Shown: positions 17,391 to 26,133, counted from the first letter of the stretch. The stretch is DNA of 64,000 nt from Bog-159 sp963785255 (GCA_963785255.1 CAWAUR010000009.1:124001-188000); one strand, 5' to 3'. Program-made: numbers and translations. The notes: a model not told the origin generated them from the letters alone.

Positions 17391-17419
17391 TTGACACCAA
17401 CGTTGCCTGCTAGTTTAAT
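17391..17419 (+). promoter_or_regulatory. Sigma-70-like promoter of the kinase/sigma-54 regulator operon
   Basis: TTGACA (17391-17396), a 17-base spacer and TTTAAT (17414-17419). This is a near-consensus housekeeping promoter, 38 bases before the ATG at 17457. A TTG start within the -35 box, which a gene caller may choose, is therefore unlikely. Confidence 0.6.
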
Positions 17420-17456
17420 TGAGTGGCAACCCTCAGGCGGACGGGTCCACTCACAA

Positions 17457-18701
17457 ATGCATATAGCGCTAATCTCGCGCGACGAGTCTCTCCAACACCT
17501 CTGCCATGGCGTTCTAGCCACGCTACCGATCCGTCAGTGGAAACTCCTGACGGTTTCCCTGGACGATCCCCGCCCCACCGCCGACCTGTATCTCTGGGAT
17601 TGGGAACCACGCATGTGCGTGCCTGAATGGATCGGCGAACCGATGGCCGCCGGGAAGCATATGCTGCTCATCGACCGCGCGCAGGCGCGCCGCGTCTTCG
17701 ACGAGCTTCCATGTTCCACGGTCACGCTCGTACTGAAGCCCGTCAATTCGGATGCCCTGCGCGCTTTCCTCGAACAGGCCGCTAAACATCACGACTCGGC
17801 CGGCGTGCGCCGCGACCGCGACACGATTCTGGATTGTTTATTGGCGGCCACGCTGCGGCTGCAAGAGTACGATCAGGACCGCATGAACTTCCTGGCGCGC
17901 GCGGTGCACGATTTTCGCACGCCATTGACCGCCGTGAACGGATATTGCGGGCTGCTGCTGAGCGGACAATTCGGGCAATTGACCGCCGCGCAACGCGAAG
18001 TTTTAGAGCGCACGCTGCACAGCGTGCGGCGATTGAGCCGGCTGGCCACCGCCTTATTCCAGTGGAGCACCGGCGCGCGCGTCGGATTGCAATCGCAGAT
18101 CCGCGAAGCCGACATCGAGGAATGTTGCCGTCAGGCGTTGCACGAGGTTCGGCCGCTGGCCGGTGAGAAAAGCATCTCCATCGATCTGGACGTGCAGCCG
18201 CCCGGCCAGCCTCTGTGCTTCGATCCGGCGCAGATGGAACAGTTGTTGGTGAATCTGCTGGAGAACTCTTGCAAGTTCACGCCCCGCGGCGGAGACATTC
18301 AAGTGAGAGGATACCCGGCGTTTTGGGAAAGGCGCTCCACGGCGGTTTCGTGCGACAGCGTTTTGGTCGAACGCCGGCGGGCGGCGTCGCTGCGGGCTAA
18401 CGCCTACCGTGTGGAGGTTTCCGATAACGGCATGGGCGTGCGCCCCGAACATTTGCAGACCATCTTCAAGGAGTACACCTCGTATGGCGGCCGCAGCGAC
18501 CGCTCCGGTAGCGGCTTAGGACTGGCGATCTGCAAGCGGATTCTGGCGGAGCATGGCGGCCAGATTTACGCGGAATCCGGCCAACAGGGCGTAACGTTCG
18601 TTTTCCATTTGCCATTCGCGGAGGGCGAGGGCGATTCTTCGGATGCCGTTCGGAGCGGCATTCATTTGGTGGCGGAAACCGCCGGCGGAGTGAGAGGATG
18701 A
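17457..18701 (+). CDS. Cytoplasmic histidine kinase with N-terminal pseudo-receiver
   Basis: The ATG at 17457 is chosen because the more upstream TTG falls inside a promoter -35 box. The 414-residue product has no membrane segment. Residues 1-120 look like a degenerate receiver domain (MHIALISRDES start, DLYLWDWEP where the acidic pocket should be, LVLKPVN at the end) without a convincing phospho-acceptor. Then follow HisKA with His151 (VHDFRTPLTAVNG), the N box (LVNLLENSCKFTPRGG), the G1 box (VSDNGMGV) and GSGLGLAICKRIL. Its stop overlaps the start of the sigma-54 activator (ATGA), so the two are translated together and almost certainly form a cognate pair. Confidence 0.88.
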   Translation: MHIALISRDESLQHLCHGVLATLPIRQWKLLTVSLDDPRPTADLYLWDWEPRMCVPEWIGEPMAAGKHMLLIDRAQARRVFDELPCSTVTLVLKPVNSDALRAFLEQAAKHHDSAGVRRDRDTILDCLLAATLRLQEYDQDRMNFLARAVHDFRTPLTAVNGYCGLLLSGQFGQLTAAQREVLERTLHSVRRLSRLATALFQWSTGARVGLQSQIREADIEECCRQALHEVRPLAGEKSISIDLDVQPPGQPLCFDPAQMEQLLVNLLENSCKFTPRGGDIQVRGYPAFWERRSTAVSCDSVLVERRRAASLRANAYRVEVSDNGMGVRPEHLQTIFKEYTSYGGRSDRSGSGLGLAICKRILAEHGGQIYAESGQQGVTFVFHLPFAEGEGDSSDAVRSGIHLVAETAGGVRG

Positions 18702-20134
18702 GACGGAATCAGACGGTTCTGATCGTGGAGGACGAAGCGGACGCACGGAATTATTTCGAAACCGTGGTCCGCTGTCTTGGATATCCCGCCGAGATCGCGG
18801 AAGATGGCGAGGAAGCGCTGGCGTGTCTGGAGGCCAATCGGGGGATTTCGCTGGTGCTGCTCGACCTGCTGATGCCGCGCCGGGATGGCCTGGAAACCTT
18901 GCGCGAGATGCGCAACACCGGCCGCACGCAGCCGGTGATCATGCTTTCCGGTGCCGCCACCACTAACAATGTAGTGCAGGCTATGAAAGCCGGCGCCACC
19001 GATTTCCTGGCCAAGCCGGTCAGTCACGAAGATCTGCGGGCAGCCATTCACGGCGCGCTGAAAGACGGCGACCTAAGTAGTGGCTTCCCGGACAACGCCG
19101 GCGAGGAAAGTCAGCCGGAATCCGAACTTAACCCGCCGGAGAACTGGATGGGTATGGACATCGAGCCCGTCTGGCGGCGTGTAGCTGCTTCGGATGTGCC
19201 GCTGCTGATCGAAGGCGAAACCGGTTGCGGCAAGGAGGTGCTGGCGCGCCGCATCCATGCCGCCTCCGCCCGCGCCCGCCGGCCTTTTCTGAAGCTCAAC
19301 TGTGCCGCGCTGCCGGGCGAACTGGTGGAAAGCGAGCTATTCGGCTACGAGCGCGGCGCATTCACCGGGGCATTCACCAGCAAGCCTGGAAAATTCGAAT
19401 TGGCACAGGGCGGCACGATTCTGCTGGATGAAATCGGCGACATGGACGTGCGGCTGCAAGCCAAGCTGCTGCATGTTCTGCAGGACCGGGAATGCGAGCG
19501 CCTGGGCGGCAAGGACCGCATCGCGCTGGATGTGCGCGTGATGGCCGCCACGCATTGCGATTTGGCAAAAGCCATCGACGACGGACACTTCCGCGCGGAT
19601 CTGTATTATCGGCTGAATGTGGTGGGCATCCGGGTGCCCGCGTTGCGCGAACGTAAACCGGAGATCCACGCCGCGGCGGAGTTTTTCCTGCGGAAGCATC
19701 GTATCCCCGGTGCTCCCGTGCCGTCTCTGCCGCCGCACCTGAGGCAGGCCATGCTGGAATATGAATGGCCGGGCAACTTGAGAGAGCTGGAAAACATGAT
19801 GCGAAGGTTGCTGGTGATACAGGACTCCGATGAACTGACGCGGCAGTTACTTTCGGCCCGCGCCCAGCGCGTGGGCCCATCCGGTGGCGGCGTGATCCGC
19901 TTCCAGCCGGCGGGCGCCGCGAGCAACGGCTTCCCCATTCTCGAAAAGGTTAACGAAGCCAAGCGCATGGCGGAAACCGAAGCCATCCTGCGGGCGCTGG
20001 ACGCCTCGCACTGGAATCGCAAGCAAGCCGCCAAGATCCTGCGGATCGACTATAAGGCTCTGCTATATAAGATGCGCAAGCTGGACATCGAGCAATCCTG
20101 TGGGGCAGGCACTCTGCCTGCGGCGGCCTCGTAG
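18698..20134 (+). CDS. Sigma-54-dependent response regulator (NtrC family)
   Basis: A 478-residue three-domain activator. Receiver: Asp56 (VLLDLLMP) and Lys106 (FLAKPV). AAA+ domain (about 147-375): Walker A GETGCGKE, the sigma-54-contacting GAFTGA loop, Walker B GTILLDEIGD and YEWPGNLREL. C-terminal Fis-type helix-turn-helix: HWNRKQAAKILRIDYKALLYKM. The first part of the AAA+ domain before Walker A is somewhat shortened. The last residues (CGAGTLPAAAS) and the TAG stop are read from a family-B repeat, so the natural C-terminus has been replaced or extended. ATGA overlap with the kinase gene. The target promoters are unknown. Confidence 0.93.
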   Translation: MRRNQTVLIVEDEADARNYFETVVRCLGYPAEIAEDGEEALACLEANRGISLVLLDLLMPRRDGLETLREMRNTGRTQPVIMLSGAATTNNVVQAMKAGATDFLAKPVSHEDLRAAIHGALKDGDLSSGFPDNAGEESQPESELNPPENWMGMDIEPVWRRVAASDVPLLIEGETGCGKEVLARRIHAASARARRPFLKLNCAALPGELVESELFGYERGAFTGAFTSKPGKFELAQGGTILLDEIGDMDVRLQAKLLHVLQDRECERLGGKDRIALDVRVMAATHCDLAKAIDDGHFRADLYYRLNVVGIRVPALRERKPEIHAAAEFFLRKHRIPGAPVPSLPPHLRQAMLEYEWPGNLRELENMMRRLLVIQDSDELTRQLLSARAQRVGPSGGGVIRFQPAGAASNGFPILEKVNEAKRMAETEAILRALDASHWNRKQAAKILRIDYKALLYKMRKLDIEQSCGAGTLPAAAS

Positions 20135-20262
20135 GCCGCCCCGAGGCGAGCGAAGCTCGGCCGTTGAGCGGGCCTACGAGGCCCGCGCAGGCAGAGTGCC
20201 GGGGCAGACCATCGTTTTCCGTGGTCTGCCGCCCAGTAGGACAGGCCTCCCGGCCTGTCCAG
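20099..20262. repeat. Composite of family-B and family-C repeats
   Basis: Starts with TGTGGGGCAGGCACTCTGCC, which is read as the C-terminus of the sigma-54 regulator, continues with G+C-rich hairpins (GGCGGCCTCGTAGGCCGCC; GGGCCTACGAGGCCCGC), then a family-C half (GGGGCAGACCATCGTTTTCC to 20232) and the palindrome around GGACAGGCC...GGCCTGTCC. At least three repeat units are abutted here. Confidence 0.75.
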
Positions 20263-20586
20263 GTGTGCTGGGAACTAACTTGTTGCGCAATCGATTCCGC
20301 CGTATGCCGCACAGGAATCGTGACACGTGGTCGTTGCTAAATGTTCCTCTCCCTCAGGGTAAGACGGCCTGCATCCACAAGTTTTTTCCAATGTGGAGAA
20401 GTCGATTACCTTAGCAGAAAGCGCCACCGTGCAGGTTGGGCATCCGGGACGACATACGCCACGTCTTCCGCCAGCAGCGCGTCGATACTACGCCTCGCCC
20501 ATTTCCGGATAGGCGAAATCGATCGGAAGAGTATGAGACCTGTTTCGTTACTCGGTCTATCGTCGTTTTTGCGGTGCGAACTGTGC
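20263..20586. other. Intergenic stretch without a confident gene
   Basis: Between the repeat composite and the lactate permease stop. No gene with start and ribosome binding site was found. On the minus strand a protein-like tail (for example RSIDALLAEDVAYVVPDAQP) ends at a stop at 20411-20413 but has no start; it may be a gene remnant or chance. Confidence 0.4.
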
Positions 20587-22278
20587 TCACTTCGTCACCA
20601 CCGGTATCATCCACGGAAATACATAAGCCATCAAAAACACCACCACGCCCACCAACCCGGCAAGCACGATACTGTGCAGGAAGACATAGCGCAGAATGCT
20701 TCCTTCGTTGCCTTGCTGTCCGGTAGCGACGCCCGCCACCACGATGCTCTGCGCATCGATCATCTTGCCCATCACGCCGCCCGCGCTATTGGCCGACGCC
20801 GCCAGGATCGGAGAAACTCCCACCTGCCGCGCGGTGATTTGCTGCAATCCGCCGAACAGCACGTTCGAAGAGGTATCGCTGCCCGTCAACGCCACGCCCA
20901 GCCAGCCCAGCAGCGGCGAAAAGAACGGAAACAGAACGCCCGTGCTGGCGAAGGCCAGCCCCATAGTCGCGTCGAGGCCCGCATAGCGCGTGGAAAAGCC
21001 CAAGGCCAGCATCGCCCCGATGGTCAACAGCGACTTGCTTATTCGTTTCAACGTGCCGAAAAATATACCGATCAAAGCCAATGGCGTGAATCCCAGAAAC
21101 AATCCGCCCGCGATACCCGCCAGGACGAGGCTGGTACCGGTGGCCGAGGCCCAATTGAGAACGAAAATCGCCGGTTCGGCCGCGGCTTTCGCCACTACCG
21201 GCGGCGTTCGTGTTACCGCCTTATTTAGGATCGGCACAATGATGTTGATGGATGAGATCCCGTGCAAGAAATTCGGGCGCCCCGCCGCACCGCCGTTCAG
21301 GAACGTTTTCACCGGCGTCAAGCCCCAGACGAATACGAAAATCGAGAGCAGAATCCACGGCATCCAGGCTTTGAATTTTTGGCCGCCCGTGTACATGCGG
21401 CGGTTGGCGTGTTCCACCGCGCGCGCGGCGTTGTCTTCATGCTCGAAGGACCACACGGTGGCGGGCTGCCAGAACCTCAGCAGGATCACCAGCGAGACGA
21501 TGGATACCACCGACGCGCCGATGGCCGCCAGCGATGCGCCCACGTAGTTGCTGATCAGATACTGGGTCGCGCCGAACGTGACGCCCGTGGTGAGGCACGC
21601 GGGCCAGACTTCCATCATGCTCTTGCGGCCGCACATGGTCCAGACCACCCAGCACGGCACGGCTACGCAGAACAGCACCAGGATGCGGCCCACCATGGCG
21701 CTCAGCAGATCCAGCGGCAGGCCAGTCACGGTGGCCAGCGTGATGACCGGAATCCCCAGCGCGCCGAAGGCCACTGGAGCCGTGTTGGCGATCAGCGCCA
21801 GACCGGCGGCTTCGAGCGGACGAAACCCCAGGCCGATCAGCATGGCCGCGCAAATCGCCACCGGCGTGCCGAATCCCGCCGCGCCTTCGATAAACGCGCC
21901 AAAGCAGAAGGCAATCAACAGCACCTGCACCCGCCGGTCGCTACCCACTCCGGCGATGGTATCTTTCACGATCTCGAAATCGCCCGATTTGACGGTGACG
22001 TCGTAAACGAAGATGGCGCCGAGCACGATCCAGCCGATGGGGAACAGTCCGTAGGCGGCGCCCATCAGCGCACCCATGGCGGCCAGTTTGACCGGCATGC
22101 CGAACACCAGCATCGCCACGGCCAGCGCGGCCGCCAGTCCCGATAGCGCTGCCCAGTGGGCTCTCACGTGGCCGAAAGCCAGCAGTCCCAGCAGGACCAC
22201 CACCGGAAGGGCGGCCACCAGCGCGGAGAGCCCTAGGCTGCCTGATACGGGGGTATAGATTTGTGTCCAATTAATCAT
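20587..22278 (-). CDS. lctP: L-lactate permease (LctP family)
   Basis: A 563-residue polytopic membrane protein of normal family length with about 13-14 hydrophobic segments. Recognisable LctP features are VYDVTVKSGDFEIVKDTIAG near residue 92, AFCFGAFIEGAAGFGTPVAI near residue 125, and LFGGLQQITARQVGVSPIL and SIVVAGVATGQQG near the end. Family knowledge: these carriers import L/D-lactate or glycolate with protons. An AAAGG lies seven bases before the ATG, and a perfect seven-base inverted repeat lies just upstream (22292-22307). No lactate dehydrogenase gene is adjacent. The next gene upstream on the same strand is a dicarboxylate carrier, suggesting an organic-acid uptake region. Confidence 0.92.
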   Translation of the reverse strand: MINWTQIYTPVSGSLGLSALVAALPVVVLLGLLAFGHVRAHWAALSGLAAALAVAMLVFGMPVKLAAMGALMGAAYGLFPIGWIVLGAIFVYDVTVKSGDFEIVKDTIAGVGSDRRVQVLLIAFCFGAFIEGAAGFGTPVAICAAMLIGLGFRPLEAAGLALIANTAPVAFGALGIPVITLATVTGLPLDLLSAMVGRILVLFCVAVPCWVVWTMCGRKSMMEVWPACLTTGVTFGATQYLISNYVGASLAAIGASVVSIVSLVILLRFWQPATVWSFEHEDNAARAVEHANRRMYTGGQKFKAWMPWILLSIFVFVWGLTPVKTFLNGGAAGRPNFLHGISSINIIVPILNKAVTRTPPVVAKAAAEPAIFVLNWASATGTSLVLAGIAGGLFLGFTPLALIGIFFGTLKRISKSLLTIGAMLALGFSTRYAGLDATMGLAFASTGVLFPFFSPLLGWLGVALTGSDTSSNVLFGGLQQITARQVGVSPILAASANSAGGVMGKMIDAQSIVVAGVATGQQGNEGSILRYVFLHSIVLAGLVGVVVFLMAYVFPWMIPVVTK

Positions 22279-22291
22279 TTGGGACCTTTAA

Positions 22292-22307
22292 ATCCGATTG
22301 ATCGGAT
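22292..22307. promoter_or_regulatory. Possible operator upstream of the lactate permease
   Basis: ATCCGAT-TG-ATCGGAT, a perfect inverted repeat of two seven-base arms, 14 bases upstream of the permease ATG and next to its ribosome binding site. Position and symmetry suit a dimeric repressor; the protein is unknown. Confidence 0.35.
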
Positions 22308-22317
22308 ATTGCGTGCT

Positions 22318-22426
22318 GTGGGGCAGGCTCGTAGCCTGCGCGGGCCTCGTAGGCCCGCTCTTCGGCCGAGCGAAGCTCGACCGCCGGCGGCCTGAGAGGC
22401 CGCCGCAGGCAGGGTGCCTGCCCCAC
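22318..22426. repeat. Family-B repeat, complete long hairpin
   Basis: Outer arms GTGGGGCAGGC and GCCTGCCCCAC are perfectly complementary. Inside are nested smaller hairpins (GGCTCGTAGCC, GGGCCTCGTAGGCCC, GGCGGCCTGAGAGGCCGCC). This is the most complete family-B copy in the window and lies between the dicarboxylate carrier stop and the lactate permease start. Confidence 0.85.
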
Positions 22427-22431
22427 GATTC

Positions 22432-23766
22432 TCACGCGACAAAAGGCACGGTTTCAATCGCGGCAGAGCCGAGGAGCACATCGCCTTCGATCTCTTCCTG
22501 GCCGTCCAAGACCCGCTGCATGCGGCCCTCGTCGAGTTCGTGCTCCCACTTGGCGACCACTATGGTCGCCACGCCATTGCCCACCAGATTGGTGAGCGCG
22601 CGCATCTCGGACATGAAGCGGTCCACGCCGAGCAGCAGCGTAAGCCCCGCCAGTGGCACCGTCCCGGTGGACTCCAACGTGGCAGCCAGGGTAATGAATC
22701 CGCCTCCGGTCACCGCGGCCGCCCCTTTGGAGCTGAGCATCAGGATCAAAAGCAGAAAAGCCTCCTGCGCGCCGGTCAGGTGCGTATTGGTGGCCTGCGC
22801 CACAAAGATCGCTGCAATGGTCAGGTAAATCGAGGTTCCATCCAGATTAAACGAATAGCCAGACGGTATCACTAAACCCACCACTGACTTGGCGCAGCCC
22901 AGCGCCTCCATCTTCACCATGATCCGCGGCAGCACCGATTCCGACGACGACGTCCCCAGCACGATCAGCAGCTCTTCCTTGATGTACTTGATGAACTTCC
23001 AAACACTGAAGCCGTGCGCAAACGCGATCAGCCCCAGCACGATGAATACGAACGAAAGGCTGGTGATATAAACGCACGCCATGAGCTTGGCTAGCGGGAT
23101 CAAGGTCTTCAGGCCGTAATGGCCCACCGTGAACGCCATGGCCCCGAATGCCCCGATGGGCGCGGCCTGCATAATCAAACCGATCACGCCGAACATGAGG
23201 TGCGCCAGTTTGTCGCAGCCGGCCACCAGCGACTTGCCCTGACGTAGCGCGGTCAGCGCCAACCCCACCAGGATGGCGAGAAACAGAACTTGCAGGATGT
23301 CGCCTTCGGCAAACGCCCCGATGAAGGTTTTGGGGATGATGTTCATCAGGAAGTCGACGGTGCCTAGATGTTTCCCCTGCGCGGCGTACGCCTGGATGGC
23401 GGAGGCGTCCAGTTTGCTGGCGTCCACGTTCATGCCGGCGCCTGGCTGGATGATGTTCACCACCAGCAGGCCGATCAGCAAGGCGATGGTGGTGACCACC
23501 TCGAAGTACAGCAGAGCTTTGATTCCCACGCGCCCCAGCTTGCGCATATCGCCGATGCTGGCAATGCCCACCACGACCGTAAAGAAGATGATGGGTCCGA
23601 TCATCATGCGGATCAGCTTAATGAACCCAAGCCCCAGCGGCTCCATCTTTCCGGCGGTGGAGGGCGCTACCACTCCCAGCGCAATACCCAGGAGGATGCC
23701 CACGATTACGCGGAAGTAGAGGCTGCGGTAGAACTTCTTGGGGGTTGCTTTGCGCGGCGTTGGCAT
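22432..23766 (-). CDS. Dicarboxylate/amino acid:cation symporter (DAACS family)
   Basis: A 444-residue polytopic membrane protein. Signature regions are the serine-rich loop LGTSSSESVLPRIM with MEALGCAKS, the VIPSGYSFNLDGTSIYLT segment, and AAAVTGGGFITLAATLES. These match DctA/GltP-type carriers with re-entrant loops. Close similarity to DctA suggests C4-dicarboxylates as substrate, imported with protons or sodium, but glutamate carriers share these motifs. It is followed by a large family-B hairpin and the lactate permease gene on the same strand. The C-terminal tail is short and acidic, as in DctA. Confidence 0.9.
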   Translation of the reverse strand: MPTPRKATPKKFYRSLYFRVIVGILLGIALGVVAPSTAGKMEPLGLGFIKLIRMMIGPIIFFTVVVGIASIGDMRKLGRVGIKALLYFEVVTTIALLIGLLVVNIIQPGAGMNVDASKLDASAIQAYAAQGKHLGTVDFLMNIIPKTFIGAFAEGDILQVLFLAILVGLALTALRQGKSLVAGCDKLAHLMFGVIGLIMQAAPIGAFGAMAFTVGHYGLKTLIPLAKLMACVYITSLSFVFIVLGLIAFAHGFSVWKFIKYIKEELLIVLGTSSSESVLPRIMVKMEALGCAKSVVGLVIPSGYSFNLDGTSIYLTIAAIFVAQATNTHLTGAQEAFLLLILMLSSKGAAAVTGGGFITLAATLESTGTVPLAGLTLLLGVDRFMSEMRALTNLVGNGVATIVVAKWEHELDEGRMQRVLDGQEEIEGDVLLGSAAIETVPFVA

Positions 23767-23831
23767 GGCGCGGACCTCGTTGAGTACAAGGACAGAGTAG
23801 CATTGGAGGGCGAGGCTGGCGGTTATGGGGA

Positions 23832-23912
23832 GACCGCTTCCTGACGGTCGCGGCTCGGTAACGGACAGGCCAGGGACATTCTTTACAGAGCCGCGACCGT
23901 AAGGGAGCGGTC
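23832..23912. repeat. Family-A repeat, inverted pair
   Basis: Left arm GACCGCTTCCTGACGGTCGC plus GGCTCGGTA (23832-23860); right arm GAGCCGCGACCGTAAGGGAG plus CGGTC (to 23912). The loop is about 26 bases. It lies between the divergent dicarboxylate carrier and the first SDR gene. Confidence 0.8.
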
Positions 23913-23996
23913 TTCCTGTGAGTGTGAAGTGGGAGCCCGCTCACGGGAAGCTGAGCCGTGCGAAGAGCGGAATCGATCTAAAACTTGGAGAGCAAA

Positions 23997-24764
23997 ATGA
24001 CGGAAAATCAGCTCAAGAAAATCGCTTTGATAACTGGTGGCAGCCGCGGGCTCGGCCGCAGCACTGTGCTCAGCCTTGCAAAGCGCGGCGTCCACTCGAT
24101 CTTCACCTACAACTCCAATCGTGCGGCAGCCGGCAAGGTGGTCGCGGCAGTCAGCGAGGCGGGGGCTAAGGCCATCGCGTTGCAGCTTGACACCGGCAAG
24201 GTCGGTGCCTTCGACCCGTTCGTCGAGAGCGTGCATAAAGCGCTTGCGGACCTGGGAGCAGAGCGCCTCGACTATCTTGTCAACAATGCCGGCACCTCGC
24301 ATCACAACTCCTTCGAGAAGACCACCGAAGAAGAAATGGACATTCTTTACAACGTCCACTTCAAAGGCGTCTTCTTCCTCACTCAGAAGCTCCTTCCGCT
24401 GATCAACGACGGAGGACGGATTGTGAACATCTCGTCGGGACTGACCCGCATTACGCTCCCGGGAAGCAGCACCTATGCGTCCATGAAAGGCGCCGTTGAG
24501 GTTCTGACCCGATATCTGGCGAAGGAGCTGGGGGCGCGCGGTATCGCGGTCAACACCGTGGCCCCCGGCGCGATAGCGACCGATTTCAGCGGCGGTATGG
24601 TGCGTGACAATCCGGAGATCAACAAGCGCGTCGCGGACATGACGGCGCTGGGCCGTGTCGGCCAGCCCGACGACATTGGGCCGATGATCGCTTCGCTGCT
24701 TTCCGAGGACAATCGCTGGATCAACGCCCAGCGCATAGAGGTTTCGGGCGGAATGGCCTTTTAG
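23997..24764 (+). CDS. Short-chain dehydrogenase/reductase (SDR)
   Basis: The ATG at 23997 has GGAG six bases upstream and is preferred to the TTG four codons earlier. The 255-residue classical SDR shows the NAD(P)-binding GGSRGLGR (TGxxxGxG type), NNAG, the catalytic serine region (NISSGLTR), and Tyr/Lys in YASMKGA. Asn/Ser-Arg after the glycine motif (NSNRAA) suggests NADPH preference (inference). The C-terminus (RWINAQRIEVSGGMAF) is typical. Substrate unknown. A second SDR gene follows 143 bases downstream with a family-A repeat between, so the two may be co-regulated. Confidence 0.9.
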   Translation: MTENQLKKIALITGGSRGLGRSTVLSLAKRGVHSIFTYNSNRAAAGKVVAAVSEAGAKAIALQLDTGKVGAFDPFVESVHKALADLGAERLDYLVNNAGTSHHNSFEKTTEEEMDILYNVHFKGVFFLTQKLLPLINDGGRIVNISSGLTRITLPGSSTYASMKGAVEVLTRYLAKELGARGIAVNTVAPGAIATDFSGGMVRDNPEINKRVADMTALGRVGQPDDIGPMIASLLSEDNRWINAQRIEVSGGMAF

Positions 24765-24839
24765 CAGGTTGCGAACAAAGGCGCGGAACCGCTTGCTTAC
24801 GCGCGCGGCTCAGAATGCACAGCCGCGGCTCGGAATTCA

Positions 24840-24864
24840 GAGCCGCGACCGTCAGGGAGCGGTC
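24840..24864 (+). repeat. Family-A repeat, single unit
   Basis: GAGCCGCGACCGTCAGGGAG followed by CGGTC. A partial copy of the left half (GCGCGGCTCAGAA, GCCGCGGCTCGGAA) precedes it at 24801-24836. It lies between the two SDR genes. Confidence 0.8.
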
Positions 24865-24907
24865 CCCCGCGCCTTTTCTCCGCAACCACACTCGAGAGGA
24901 AATGAAT

Positions 24908-25642
24908 ATGCAAAGCTCATCGAAGAAAATCGCCCTCGTCACCGGAGCGAATAAGGGCATCGGATTTGAAGTCGCCCGCCAGATCGGGCGCACCGGCGTA
25001 ACGGTTCTGATGGGAGCGCGCAATAAGGCGGCAGGCGAAAAAGCGGCCGCCACGCTCACCGCCGAGGGACTCGACGCCCGATGCATGGCGATGGATGTCG
25101 CCGATTACGCCTCCGTGGAGGCCTCCGCCGCCACCATCGCCGCGGATTTCGGCCGCCTCGACATCCTCGTCAATAACGCCGGCATCAACGATCCCGCCGA
25201 TGGCCCTGCCCCGACCGCCCGGCTCGACGCGGTGGAACGCGTCCTCCGGACGAACTTCCTGGGCGCTCTGGCAGTCACGCAGGCCATGCTCCCGCTGCTC
25301 GGCAAATCACCGGCTGCCCGTATCGTCAATGTGTCCAGCGGGCTCGGATCTCTTACCCAGAACGGCGACCCTGCCTTTCCGGGCGCCGCCACCAAACTGA
25401 TTGGCTACAACGCCTCCAAGGCCGCGCTCAACATGCTGACCGTGCAGCTCGCCTACCTCCTCCGGGACACCGCCATCAAGGTCAATAGCGCCGATCCCGG
25501 CTATACCGCGACTGACCTGAACGGCCATCGTGGGACGCAGACCATTCCCGAAGGGGCTGCCGAAACCATCCGCCTGGCGCTGCTCCCGGACGACGGTCCT
25601 ACGGGCACATATTCAAATAGCAAGGGCATCATCCCCTGGTGA
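24908..25642 (+). CDS. Short-chain dehydrogenase/reductase (SDR)
   Basis: Two ATGs lie two codons apart (24902 and 24908); AGAGGA ends at 24900, so 24908 has the better spacing. The 244-residue product shows GANKGIGFEVA (cofactor binding), NNAGIND, NVSSGLGS, and YNASKAALN (catalytic Tyr/Lys), with DPGYTATDL after the active site. This pattern resembles the carbonyl-reductase-like SDR group. Substrate unknown. It is a distinct paralogue of the SDR 143 bases upstream, sharing only the general fold motifs. Confidence 0.9.
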   Translation: MQSSSKKIALVTGANKGIGFEVARQIGRTGVTVLMGARNKAAGEKAAATLTAEGLDARCMAMDVADYASVEASAATIAADFGRLDILVNNAGINDPADGPAPTARLDAVERVLRTNFLGALAVTQAMLPLLGKSPAARIVNVSSGLGSLTQNGDPAFPGAATKLIGYNASKAALNMLTVQLAYLLRDTAIKVNSADPGYTATDLNGHRGTQTIPEGAAETIRLALLPDDGPTGTYSNSKGIIPW

Positions 25643-25666
25643 GGAGCGCTGCCTGTGAGCGACCGC

Positions 25667-25840
25667 CTATCGCACGGTCAAAAAGCTTGCCGACACCGCC
25701 ATGATCGCCGCCACCAGCGCCACATCCACAATGATGCGTATCCACGGAATGGACTTCAAACGCGGCAGTATGCGCCCGCCTTTGCCTTCCCCGACCGCGA
25801 TGCCATAAGTCATGCACTCGACCGCGCTTGCGTTCTTCAT
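25667..25840 (-). CDS. Small single-pass membrane protein (57 residues)
   Basis: The longer frame starts at 25906, but the ATG at 25840 is preceded by an excellent GGAGGA five bases upstream. The 57-residue product has a soluble N-terminal half with two Gly-rich patches (GIAVGEGKGG), a basic stretch, and one hydrophobic helix (IIVDVALVAAIMAVSASFL) ending in two or three residues, so it would be tail-anchored. I recognise no family. It is convergent with the second SDR gene and isolated from other minus-strand genes. Too small to predict a role; the ribosome site and membrane helix argue that it is real. Confidence 0.5.
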   Translation of the reverse strand: MKNASAVECMTYGIAVGEGKGGRILPRLKSIPWIRIIVDVALVAAIMAVSASFLTVR

Positions 25841-26133
25841 GCTATCCTCCTGCAAAAATCGGCCTGGCCGCTCACGCCTGCCACTTCGCAGTTCTTCCCA
25901 CCTCATTCTCCCTGCAAAGGGGGTGTCCAGGGAATCCGGTCATTCTCCTATTTGCCCGCTACTTTTCCCTTATGTTCCGCTAAGTGCGCGGCGTGTTACT
26001 CAATCAATCCACTATTATCCGCCGCCCTTTCCGCGCGCGATACTCACCTTGGTTAACCTTCCTTATGGCGGGATGCCCATGCTAGGATGGCGCCAGGATA
26101 AAACCGCCTCGGCCGCCGTCCGTCTGACTCACT

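Noticed and set aside
17391..17456. TTG start for the histidine kinase at 17391
   Set aside because: The TTG is part of a near-consensus -35 box with a -10 box 17 bases later; transcription would begin downstream of it.
14313..20134. A complete PEP-CTERM/exosortase locus
   Set aside because: No exosortase, PEP-CTERM protein or glycosyltransferase was found in the window.
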